A stretch of DNA of 64,000 nt from Antedon mediterranea (Eukaryota; Echinodermata; Crinoidea; Comatulida; Antedonidae): the NCBI RefSeq assembly GCF_964355755.1, contig NC_092672.1:5270001-5334000 (forward strand), read 5' to 3'. Below the pieces are notes generated by a model, which saw only the letters and a list, made by a program, of their open reading frames with translations, ran no database searches and was not told the DNA's origin. Below are positions 11,407-24,000 of the stretch, one piece after another. A program made the translations under genes and the position numbers. The stretch's first letter is position 1. Every line of letters starts with the position of its first letter.

Positions 11407-11519
11407 ACCTGTCTACACTATCAAACTGACAAAAAAATGTGTTGTGTCCATATATGGACATGATGATGTCATATCACTACCATATTTGGTGATACCACTA
11501 CCATATTTGGGCAGAGCTT
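11407..11519. mobile_element. Palindromic MITE, family 1, copy 3 (shortened)
   Basis: It starts 'cctgtctacactatcaaact', carries 'tatatggacatgatgatgtc' and 'accatatttg' blocks, and ends 'gggcagagctt'. The right arm is truncated compared with other copies. Confidence 0.75.
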
Positions 11520-12246
11520 ATAGTCTCAGATTTTTTTTATCACACAAATAACAGAAATCAATAATAATTAAGGAAATTTATTTTCAGATATATTACCTCT
11601 TGCGCAATATTGTTGAGTGTACATAAGAGACATTTTCTTCAGAAGAAAGAAATATCGCTTCATTAACTCTGCTTTGATAATCAGACAGTTCCAAAATAGG
11701 TTGAACAATAGTCACAGTTTACCTAAAATAATCGTATTTCAAAAACCTATAATGCTCAATTACTTATAACAACATTTCCATAAATGCCAAATCATTACCT
11801 ATTTACAGTAAGTTAATACCGATAATCAAACTGGCCCGTCTTTTAAAGTTATGGTATATCTGATACTTTGTTTTGACACGTAATATAAGTATTATATACA
11901 CGTTTTGTCATCTTTAATTAAAAACGAAATTGCGTATCGTGTAACTGTGATTTTAAGCAATTTACGACCTTTGACATAATTTATGATTAAATAACATTAA
12001 CCATGCGGACGAGTTGTCTAATCGTTCGTGAAAATAAACAAAGATATTCAAGTTTAGATGAATACACCCTTTACTGGACAGAGACCCTACATTTTCGTCA
12101 TAGGAACGTTCATTATTACCTTGGATAAACGTATGTATTAATTATAAACATATGGGATTGAAATTCTACATTTTACAATGCTGAAAATTGTAAGTCAACC
12201 TTGCTATGTTGTTGTACTTAAGTTTATAATTAGTGTTTCAACCATT

Positions 12247-12278
12247 ATGGAGGATACTACTCCACTACTACAAGAAAA
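12247..12278 (+). CDS. Candidate alternative first coding exon of the large channel gene
   Basis: An ATG in a reasonable context (accattATGG) opens a 32-nt reading, MEDTTPLLQE plus two bases, followed by the donor 'gtaaca'. It ends in phase 2, as the assigned first exon (12560-12654) does, so it could splice directly to the exon at 12826 and give MEDTTPLLQE-K-ESREK. The acidic TPLL sequence resembles a dileucine sorting signal. Phase agreement has a one-in-three chance of being accidental. Confidence 0.3.
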
Positions 12279-12559
12279 GTAACATATATTGTCTTATTAG
12301 CTTTTCTGTTTTCATAAAATGAGATGAATTAATTTTTTAGATTTTGTGTTTAAAATATGCATAGTTGTCATATTTTACTTACATTTTCTGTCATTGTTAA
12401 TTTGATAACTGTAATGTTAGTTTTTTCTGCTTTTAGCTTCTTTAAACAATTTAGTAAAATAATTCACATTTATTTTTTTCTGATATTACAAAATACTTCT
12501 TGAACAGCTTATAATTTTATTTTGTTTGTTTGGCAGGTTTTTTACAATAATTTCTAAAA

Positions 12560-15028
12560 ATGGAAAATTTCAATGACGTGGACAGTAAAGCACTTGTACC
12601 TTACAACTCCAATGTTCAGGAGAAAAAGTTTGAAGATGAGAACCATGCCGTTAGGTACAACTTTTTAAAATATACAAACACTTATAAGTACATTTGTGGT
12701 TCAACAGGCTAAAAAGCAAAATGATATTAAATAATCTTAATTAAAGAAAAAAGACAGATAAACATGAACAAAAAAATGTGAAATGGAAAATAGTATTCAT
12801 AAATTTTCGTTTTTTTTTATTTCAGAGAGAGTAGGGAGAAGAGGAACAGCCGTGGAATGTTGGTGTTTAGTCCACAAAGTAACCACGGAACTAGTTCAGG
12901 GACTTCCATTGTAAAGTAAGCAAACTGTGTTATGCTATTTTATTTGATCATGTACCAGCGAGATGGCTCACTTTGCCGCGCAAGTCTATGAACTGTTAAA
13001 GAAAGAAACCTAAATAAAAGAATCATTGATTGAATAAAAGTTTACTTTAGGATAATAAATGTTTTTAAGTTTTAATGAGGGAAAAAAGTATTTTAAAGGA
13101 ACCAATTCAACTTGTAAGGGAAATGATTTCATTTGAAAGAACCATTCAAGTTGTGAAAATATCCCTATTCAACAAATTCAAACATTATTTGTTTTGTTAA
13201 GCTCTGTCTACACTATCAAACTTTATGTGACAACATTTGATGTGCCCATATATGGACATGATGATGTCATATCACTACTATATTTGGGCATCACACTTTT
13301 TTTTCAAACTAATTTGATAGTGTAGACAGAGCTTTACACACATTAAGTAAACTTTTATTCGATTTCCATCTTGAGTACCAGTCATAGAATAGACTCATTC
13401 AACTTGCTGTTCCATTCAACAAGCTGGAAGTCAATATTGCAACTCATGAAAATATTTTCACCATTCAATGGTTACAAAACATTAATTATCATTAACATTT
13501 CTATACAATCATGTGTGTACTACTCTATTATTAAGACATTTGCAAAACATCGATATATATACAACAGTCTAAAATTGATTGTTTTTTTACTGCCTCAGAC
13601 AATACAAATCTCTGGAATATTAATGTATAGTAGGCCTACAGTTGATTTGTAATCATCTATGTTATTAAGTTTAGAGTTATTTGACAAATATATGTATTTT
13701 TATTTTTAATCAGAAACAGTGGAGACGAGGGTAGTGCTATCAGTAAAATGTCAAAGAGAAAGTACAAACAAAATGGTAAACAAAAGTAAGTAAAGATGAT
13801 CAAGAAAGATGGATGTATGACACACAAAACTGGTATTAAATTTATAGATGCACCTCAGGCAGATCCAAGGTGTGGTGGAGGATGGGGAATTAGACCCAAT
13901 CAATTACAACTCCCCAAATTGTGTTATAATGCAAAAGATATGACAGGTCAAGATTTTGATTAAAACACATGTCACCAACTTGCAAATTGCTTTTAAGTGT
14001 AACACTGTGTAAAGCTATACATATACATTGTTCATTGAAATATGACAATTATTTTTTAAAGGTAATTTTAACTTTTCTTTAAAATTTCAGAGATAGTGGA
14101 GATGAAAGTGGCAGTCAGGGAATTTTAGCGTTTAGTCCTAAAAGTAACTATGGAACTTCTCCAGGCACTTCCATTGTAAAGTAAGAGAATTTTTGTTCAA
14201 GCTTAAAGATGTATTGTCCCTTTGACTAATTCCAAAAAAATTGTAAAAAAAGATATTGAAAAAAAGTGGGTCATTTTGAAGTATCATAATAGTTATTAAC
14301 TTTCACCAAAAATTAGTCCAAAAAAAAATCATTTAACTGAAATACAGATGTTTTTTTGTTAAAAATATAACTTGGACTTCCAGTCAAAGTTTTTGATCAA
14401 AACATATCTTATAAATGCAAATTTGCTTGTTTGGCTACTCTGTATGCATAATCATAAAACTTCCTCGCGATCTGTGTGAAAACACCTTCTCAACCGTGAT
14501 GAGTTGTAAACAATTCTAATTAGCATCATGCATAATGCATACTCGTGGTTTGAAAACTTTGTTTACTTTCGCTCGCGACGATTTTCCAGACGAAATATAA
14601 TCAATTAATTTACCTGTTAATTACGTAAACTTGTTGTTTTTGGCTCAAATTTTCGACTTAAAGTTAATAACTTTAATATTACTTTGATATGGCCAATTTA
14701 AATTTAGAATATTTTGACGTTCATTTTTGTGTGTTTCAAGGGACAATACATCTAATTCAAACTTTTAAACAAAAAAGAACTACAAATAATCTTTGCTTCT
14801 TCTAGCTGACATGTATTTGTGTTTGTATTGTGTTGTGGCACCAACTGGTATCAGGGAGAGGGTGCGTGAGTAAGATCAGAAATGGAGCAACAATAGCTGA
14901 ATATGATGATGTTATATATATATTTCTTGATTTTCAAACAGGAATGGTGGAGACGAAGTAGATAATCGTGCTAATGTTGTGTTCAGTCCAAATAGTGCTC
15001 ATGGCAACAGCAGTTCAACCAATCAGAA
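12560..15028 (+). CDS. Channel gene 1: five N-terminal cytoplasmic exons with a duplicated FSP module
   Basis: Exons 12560-12654, 12826-12915, 13714-13785, 14091-14180 and 14942-15028 all begin and end in phase 2. Three encode the same module: [40 protein letters not shown] and [16 protein letters not shown]. The 72-nt exon keeps only the leading part (K-N-S-G-D-E). All five lie before TM1 and so are cytosolic. Symmetric phases mean each repeat exon could be skipped or added without changing frame. The repeated F-S-P serines could be proline-directed kinase sites (inference). Confidence 0.85.
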
Positions 15029-18000
15029 GTAAGTTGTGTAATACAGAGATGCAGAATTCCTAAAAAACAAATGAAAAAGACAAAGCAGTTAAATTAGCCT
15101 TTTCCAAAATAAAAAATGTTTTTTTATTCTTTTTAAAGAAATTTCTCATATTTAACAACTACTAGTTGAAATATATTTCGTTTGTGTTTTAGTGGTGTTA
15201 AGAAAGAGAACGATATTCATTGGAAAACTGACCACCCTTCTGCTCAAAGAGGTGTTGGTACGCAGATGGCATTTGTACTGGATCGACCTAGGATCGACGG
15301 CAGCCGCCTCAAGATAGAGTCAATTGGTACTGAATCATTCAAAGGCAATAAACAGGGAAAATCCTCAACAGGGAAAAAGTCTTCTGAAAAACAGAATACT
15401 ACAGATGACGATGCTAGTTCAGTAAACGCAGATGCGTCCTACCACGGCGACTGTGTTCATGACATTGTAGAATACTTTGCCACTGATGTGACCACTTTAC
15501 ATGCATTGCCAAACGTGTTCAAGTCGTGTACGCTACTTGCGAAAAGCTTGTGGGCTATCGTTTTTATGACGGGAGTGTTTTTGTTTTTGTTTCAAGCATC
15601 GTTCGTCATCAACAAATATCGTGATGGACCAATCCAAGTTAACGTAAGTACAGTACTAAAGCCTGTAGCCAAGATTTTTTTTTTCTTCATAAAGGGAATT
15701 CAAGCGTAAGCAAGCACTGTGGACTAAAAGGGTCCAAAACTACTGAAGAAAGTATTGTTGTAGGCCTAGCCAAGTAGATGGAATTTGCCTGCTGACTCAG
15801 CAGGATTGGCCAAATTTATTGTCATCTAATCACTCTGTTGTTGGTGAAGGCTACTTCAGAGGAAAATCACCACAGGCTTGGTATATATTTCATACTGTAA
15901 AACCACGAAAAGAATCCCATGGGCTTCTTTTTTTCTTTTTTTTGAGTGTGCTCTTTTTGTGATGGGTTTCTTTTCGAGGTTTTACAGTATTTTGTTTGAA
16001 GCTTCAAAACTTTCATCAATTCACAGCAATACAAAGATTATTCAGTTTACAATATGCATGTGTACTTTGGTTACTGTTTTATGTATATATTTTTTTCAAT
16101 ACTATCAATTTTATCTCCATTCCAGCTGGAAGTCGTAACCAAATCATCGCTTGAATTTCCAAAAGTTACAATTTGTAACACAAATAAACTACGGCGGTCT
16201 GCTGTCGCTAACTCAAAATATCGTCAAGTTTTGATTGTGGATGAACTTAAATCACTTCCTTATTATGGTAATAAAAAACTCTATACACATATCTATTTAA
16301 TACTATAGTATCTAACATCTATAAGGCCTCAATAGGAATCTTAAACACTGCATCAAAAAATACATTTTTTTGACCAGCATATTATTAATACAGTAAGCCT
16401 ACAACATATTATAAAAATGAAAAATAGTGGGCAGGAATAGCTAATCGCTGTAACTCAACCAGCTACCACTCACATTAAAGTATATTGTTGATTTAGAAAA
16501 TGTTTTCTTTTATATATGTACAGCACCGTGTATAGAGGATGACTTCCAATGTGTCAATGAATTGATTTGTGTCAAACCGTATCTAATCTGCGATGGCGTT
16601 AACCAGTGTCGCGACTTCAGTGATGAATATGACTGCACTTACCGTAAGTCTAAATTTAATTAAGTTAGATTAAGTAATAATTAAATAACTGTTGTATACA
16701 CTTAACTGGTTTAACATACGATTGCCGTGTTCCATATTTTATCTGGCATTGTTGCACTGTATGACTTATATATACTAGATGGTACGCTCGCTTCCCTCGT
16801 GTACCATCTAGGTCGTGCCCACAGATGGTTCTCGAATACACAGTAATTTCAGCGTAAAAAAATGCTTTTTTTAATGTACGTACTGCAGGACGATAATAGT
16901 TATTATTGTTTACAGAAACAAATAAATAGACACGATGATTTATGTATTAAACTGAAATTAGCACACTGGGAATTACTTCCGAAAGAGAAACTTGTCACAA
17001 AATGAGTCCAAATTTGTTATTTGGACTCATTTAAACAAACCCAATTTGTGTTTTGTGTGTAACATTATTTTTTAGGGATGGGGAAGAGGATATGGGTACA
17101 AAGAAGAACAATGTTTTAATATATTATTTATCTACTCAGTAACGAAATATGTTTTTCACTTTGATAGGCCTATAAATAATATACCACTTGATACAGTAAC
17201 ACATTTGCGATTTAATACTTTGTTAAAACTGTCACTGTTATAGTCCATTGAAATAGCATGTACATGTAACGATACACGTACCACTACAACGTTTATGTTC
17301 TTTGTAATTATTAATTACAAACGTTGAGAAGCAACTGTCAGTAGTACAGTTTATTTGTATATTGTACGTTTTATATAACAGTAGGGCCTACTCACAGGCC
17401 TATAAATAATATACCACTTGATACAGTAACACATTTGCGACTTAATACTTTGTTAAAACTGTCACTGTCATAGTCGATTGAAATAGCATAGTACATGTAA
17501 CGATACACGTACCACTACAACGTTTATATTCTTTGTAATTATTAATTAATACAAACGTTGAGAAGCAACTGTCAGTACTACAGTTTATTTGTATATTGTA
17601 CGTTCTATATAACAGTAGGGCCTACACTCACAGTAATACGTTTATTTGTACATGATTGTGTTATACATCTAACAGTACCCACACTCACAGTAAATTCAAT
17701 GGCGACCACAAATGTTAATACTTATTTACAGTAATGTCCAAGTATTGCAATACTTATCTATATATAGGTTTTAGGTTAATTCCCCAAGGGCCAATAAATT
17801 TACCTACAGCTGGTGGTACTTGTGTTAAAGCAAAGAGTTATTATTGGAATGTTCCATTCTTCAGAAATCAATACATTTGTATAAATGTATATTAAATCTA
17901 TCAAAATAGTATTTTTTTAAGAAAATAGGTCTGTCTTCAACATTATGATGCTGTACTCGAGCTGTTCAACCGGTTTTCATCCATTAAAAACAATTATCGT

Positions 18001-21000
18001 AGGAGGAGATAGGAAAATGCGAAGCATAGGAGGAGATAGGAAAATGCGAAGCATAGGAGGAGATAGGAAAATGCGAAGCATCCTCGTATTATTGTATGCG
18101 GGTATTTTTCAAGATAGACATGCATTGGACAGTGTATACCACGATCGCAAAACACCCCTATTTGGGGCAAATCGTTGAACCTAACTTCGTTTTAATCGTC
18201 AATAACTAATTATCGAACTCCATTTAATTAGTAAACAGGGTTACATCAGGTGGTTAAAATCAGTATCGAAAGTACGAACCAACTTTATATATCATCGAGT
18301 AAACATTCTAGAAGTAAGGCGCGATTTACCGAATTTTGCCCTTACGTAAATTTATATATAGATATATATAATGACTGGGAATAAACTTGAAAAAAAAAGG
18401 CACCAAAGAGAAAAAAGAATGATTGGATATAAACTTGTGATATTCGTTTTTCAGCATCATGTAAAGAAGGATTTTTCCGATGCAGTAACGGGAGTAATGA
18501 TGGCGTATGTATCGCATCAAGCAGGGAATGTGACAGAGTGGTAGACTGTTATGATGGGGCTGATGAAAATGAATGTGGTAAGTTGTCTTTTGTAGTGAAG
18601 CTGTAGTTTGGTGGTTAAACGTGCTTGCTTTCTAATCCAAGGGTTCAATCCAGTGGAACTGTTTTCAATCCACTCGATAAGCTTCAAATGAGTATATAGT
18701 TTATCAATCCTTTAATTTGCAAGTTAACTCACTGCTGTGCAAGGCTGTAACAAGAGCTTAACAAGAGACGAGGCAAAGATGCTTTTATTAAAATAAAATA
18801 TGATGATCTCTGCTGGGAATTAGGGCGAGTAGTGAAAATTACGGCCCTGATGTATATGAAGTAAAGTGTATATTTGCCAGAATAGCATCAGAAGAACCAC
18901 TCTGAATACTGTTATAAACTATTGTAAACCCAGGATAAAAACTATTTAAAGATTTGTATCAGCGGCCAGAAATTTTATTCATTTTCAAAATGAAATCATT
19001 TGTTCATGTTTGGTTAAATTTTCAAATAAACCCTTTTGTTTCTCTAAAATAAAGAAATTACGCAATAAGTGTATGGACTTAATTCATGAAATCTAAATCA
19101 AATACCGTAGATTACTGTAGTTAAAGTATCAATAGTCCATAGTCTCATCAAATTATTGATGTTTTATTGATTATAGTATGTAAAGGAACTGAATATAAAT
19201 GTGTATCAAGAGGAGGTTGTATTGATAAATCAAAGGTCTGTAACGGTATTGATGACTGTGCGGATAAAAGTGATGAAAAAGACTGTGGTAAGCATTCTAT
19301 GTATTGTACTACCATTATTATTATTTATACTGAGCGACCTCATCAGTCAAAGACTGGTCTCCGAGAGGGCCCAGTTATGACCAGTGGCTGTGTAATAATA
19401 ATAATAATAATAATAATAAGATTTATAGAGCGCACATATCCACAAAGTGCTCAAGGCGCTTGTGAAAACCATGAGAAATGCAAATGTATGTGCTTAGTAC
19501 ACCGGGGTAACCCCCTACTCGTCTCGAATAATGTACTAGTGCACATGAGCTAGATGTGTACACTGGACCTACAGTTTGTAGTCCTTATCTGAGAAGACTC
19601 ATCCTACCACCAGAACCATGCAGCGAGTGAGCCTCAAACCCTTGCTGATGTTATGGCTACATAATTACGGTTCCAATGTCTTAACCGCTCGGCCACTCAC
19701 TATTATAAACAAAATATGTATAAATTAATTAAGTTCTTTTACTTCTTTTTGCAAACCCAGAAACAGTTCTTAATTTAATGTAATTTTTGGTAACCTCTAA
19801 TTCTAAATTAGCCTGGGATAACCAATAAATTTAGTTATGTCTGTTCCCAACATGCTATGACAATCCATTGAAAAGATAGGTATTTGATATACTATTCATG
19901 GTTTAATTTACATAAGTATTTAATCGGTAATTATAGATGTAGGTGATGATAGCACTGAATGCGGTGATGATGCATTTCAATGCTGGGATGTTGACGAATG
20001 CATTAACCGTCAATTCCTTTGCGACGGTTATTACGACTGTAAAGATGGATCGGACGAGGATCCCACTGAGGTCTGTTTTGTTCCCTCAACGGTTGCACCT
20101 ACGCCAACGTGTAAGTAAAGCTTTGTCTACACTATCAAACTTTATGTGTCAAAAAAATGTGATGTGCCCATATATGGACATGATGATGTCATATCACTAC
20201 CATATTTAAGCATAGCACTACCATATATAGGCACATCAAACTTTTTTGACACATAAAGTTTGATAGTGTAGACAAGGCTTTAGGTTTGCTTTTCGTTCTT
20301 GGTCTCTCTTAGCTATCCCCATCAAGCCCATAGTCATTGAGTCATGTTACACATGAAAGACGTCTGATTGGTCAAAAGAATCAACATTGAATATGTGTTG
20401 ATTTTTTGGTTTCTATTCTCTCTACTACTTATTAAAGCAGTAGTGCTTGTATGATCAAGGTAATTTAACAGGACACTGAGCTCGCCTTGCCAAGATAGGA
20501 ACTCGTAACATTCCTTTGATCTTATGTCTGGTTGCGACAAATACCAACAGTACTGTACTATGTACATATTCTCCACGGTGTGCGGTGTCTGTTTAGTCTA
20601 TTTCGTGAGATCCCTACCTGTATAGACTCTACATATGCCATTATTCCCAATATGGACACCCCTCGAAAGGAAAATGGAATTGTCCAGGCGCCGTAGCCAC
20701 CACTGTTGGTTTGTGTATTTGTGTGGATACTGTTCTATATTGTTTAGTCTTAACTTTGTACCCTTTTAACATTCTCAAATGCCAGTGTACCCACTTGTCT
20801 GTTCGGCTGATGAGTTACAGTGTGATGGTCTCAATTGCATCCCGTCCTACTGGGTATGTGACGATGTAGCAGATTGTCTAGACGGAAAAGATGAACAGAA
20901 TTGCCATGATACACTAAATGAAGTAACTGAAGCTTCAGCAGTTATCGGTAAGATTTTAATACACGTCTTTATTAAGCAGTAAAATATGGGCACACTTATA

Positions 21001-24000
21001 TGATTGGATAGGAGTTACTAAAAATAATATGTAGAAGCACTAAGTCTTTCTTAACAGTAATACTTGTTATGTTATTTTCAGTAAAGTATAGGAATATTTC
21101 TTAACGGTAAGACTCTGGGAGGAAAGACTCTGGGAGGAAAAGGAGCTTATGTTATTTTCAGTATAGGAACATTTTCTTAACAATAAGATTCAGAAATGGA
21201 TAAGATTTTTTATTTTATGTCTTTAGACGCATGTGGCCATGGATTACCAATAGTAAATTAATCACTGTCCTATCAAATAGGTGGTAATCCCCCTGATACA
21301 GGGGCTATTTTGTGAACCAGTTCACCGGGATAACCCTCTACTTGTCTTGAATGATAAACTGGGTTTTTGTGCACAAGTGGGTTTATATAGTAATTGTGTA
21401 CACTGGACCTATGGCTTATTGTCCTTATCTGGAGTGGAGTTGTGGCTTGGTGGTTATGATGCTTCGCTACCACTCTAAGGGTCCTGGGTTCAAGTTCCGT
21501 CACATGTCAGGATTTTTTCTAAGGACAAAATTACAACGCCTCTCCAAAGACTTGTAATAAGACTTTGTTTTTATGTAGAGCATCTTGTGTATATGTTTGT
21601 CTTGGGAAACTCTCTCTGAGGGTCCCTAATGATCAGCAATTGCTGGATGGATCACCCTCATTGAATATGGTCAAAACAAACAAAACAAATCTGAGAAGAC
21701 TTGTTCCACTACCAGAACTAGGAGCAAGTCAGCCTCGAACCAATGCCGATTTTTTTACTCTTTAGGTACTGTAAATGTTTTAACCGCTCGGCCATTTGAC
21801 TCACTCATAATATGCAATATTTCCTTCAAAACATTTATAATGTATTGTATTATGGTATTTATTACAGATGATGGCTGTTCAACAACTGAATTTGAGTGCG
21901 ATTATGGTTACTGTATCCCAATCTCCTGGGTGTGTGATGGTCAAATAGACTGTCAAGATTACACAGATGAGACTGGCTGCAACCCAACAACCGTGTCACC
22001 AACAACAACTCCTGTAAATATTCTTCCAGTTAGTGGTTCAGGCTCAGGACCTATTGTTACCAATCAGCTGCCGGTGATAACACCGCGCATGACCACATTA
22101 CCCATCACTACAAATGCTCCTACAACTGCTCGACTATTAACGACACTAGGGTTAGAAAACTGTAAGTTTTCGATATAAATCTCTATACAATATAATTATA
22201 TTTTAGTTTTAGTATTCAATATATTAAGATATTAAGCTTTAGAACCTAACAAATTGTCCTCGTTCTGTATGGAACTATCGCCCGTATTCGAACTTCGAAC
22301 TACGACTAAAGTCCGGTTTAAGAATACGGGCGTATGTGTTGACATCATCTAAAGGCAATATGTTTACAATGCCATTCCATACCATACAAACATTGTTGGC
22401 ATATTTATGTGCAAATAAGCTACTAGCATGACGAATATTAAAACACTAGTTGTAAAGTTTGCGCTACACCCTGTATTTCCAAAAGAAAATAACGTATGGT
22501 TTAGAGTGTCTCGATGTTTCAGTTCTTGAACTACAACCATCTCCTTATGAATTATTTTTCAGTTCGCGTTTTCGATGGCACACTGGCTGTCAACAAAATA
22601 AACAATGAAGATATTTCATACTCAACAGCATTGTCTATCCCTGGAAATATTGCGTATGTACAGTACGAGTTACTTTTCAATAATTTGGTAAGATCATATT
22701 TCATTGTAATATGGACCTATAAATCTAATTTATAGATCCTTGGTAATACTTAGCATTGTAATTAACACCTTTACATAAACTCTTTAAGTTCCCAGTGATA
22801 TACTGAAAATTAATCAATTAATTATAAACAATGAAAATGGGAATAAGAAAAAAATAGATCCAAATCCGTAATTTTCTGCTTGATATGCAGAGAAATCCTA
22901 CCACTGGGACTTCTATTGAATGGTCCTATTGGATTGGATAGCAACTCGAATGTCCTTGTAATGGTACAGTTGAATAACACTAGTTCTCAATTGTACTCAC
23001 ATGCAACAAAGATCAAATTGATATACCCTCATCTTTGTAATATTGATTCACAAAGAAGAGTTACAGGTAGTAGAGATAATTTGGTAATACATTTTTGTTG
23101 TATGTGGGAATTGTGTATAAAGGCAGAATGTTCAGTTTCGCCCTAAGATAAGCAGTACTTGCACTGCAAAGAAAACAAGTTTGAGATACTGTAAAATGGA
23201 AGTTTCCAATCACAAATTTCTTTTTTTTCTAGTTGCAAGCTGAGTATTCACAATTATCACCTACAACTGTTATGGTCAATGGTTTCAGCCCTGGAAGCAT
23301 TATCGTTCATTACACTCTATTGTTTGATCAATCTTCACATCTGACCGTCTATGAATTGGCTGATGTATTTTCGTTTGCGCCCTCAGAAACGACAGCTACA
23401 ATCACCAACGACGGTAGGACATTTGAATATAGACAGTCATCAACAAATATTTATTGTAAGTATTTTTTTGTATTCTCATTTAAATTGCACAAAATAAACA
23501 ATGTTTGGTTTTGAGAACCACAATTCTGGCATTTTTTAAGTTGATGCAAGACTGGTACGAAGTATGCAGATAATATAAATTTACTTTACCTATATCCTGT
23601 AGTGGCACTGTGGCTTTGTAGTTAACATGCTTGCTTATCAATCCTTGGTTCTTTGGTTCACATCCTGAGCATCCTTTAAGTCTCATTTAAGAATTGGTCT
23701 ACAAATAATGGGTCTTCTATTGTGTAATTTGTGAGTCATGCGCTTGCTCTTGATTTGTTTAAACATTTTTTTAGTCATTTGTGTGTATATTTTCCCATAA
23801 TGTATTTTTAAATGGATGAACAAATGTAAGATGTGATACAATGATTTTTAAAAGTAATGTTCTCTAGTAAATTTTATTTTTCAGCTCGATGCCAAAATGG
23901 TGATTTCTCCTGTGATGGCGAGTACAATGGAGGTACCTGTTTGCCTTTTGATTTTAGGTGTGATGGTGTATGTGACTGTAGGGATAGGTCTGATGAGCTT

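Larger units (their letters stand above)
7565..12246. other. 3' UTR of the RNF34-like gene and intergenic DNA with repeats
   Basis: Directly after the stop, short blocks related to the coding end ('gtgttgtacacgcattcaagttttatgtgata') recur about every 85-100 bp to roughly 7980, so the exon end was duplicated in the 3' UTR. Farther on are an (AT)n tract near 8300, a foldback at 9049-9152, a retroelement-like tail near 10200, a CR-like repeat at 10907-11120 and a MITE at 11407. No other exon could be supported. Confidence 0.5.
16775..18362 (-). mobile_element. Non-autonomous Helitron-like element, copy C (in an intron of channel gene 1)
   Basis: On the minus strand it runs from TCTATATATAAATTTACG (ending at 18362) to a hairpin followed by CTAG (16775-16778) and then T. 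This is the same termini set and A/T flank as copies A and B. Inside are a local tandem duplication of about 230 bp (17167-17640) and a 27-bp triplication (about 18001-18080). No Rep/helicase ORF. Confidence 0.8.

Noticed and set aside
13371-13652. 93-codon plus-strand ORF in an intron of channel gene 1
   Set aside because: No domain, intron-like composition, no splice context.
17945-18178. 77-codon plus-strand ORF
   Set aside because: It is read from the 27-bp triplication inside Helitron copy C.
22890-22966. Extra exon in the middle of SEA1 (ag...gt bounded)
   Set aside because: SEA1 joins correctly in phase 0 without it, like SEA2 and SEA3, and including it would break the domain.
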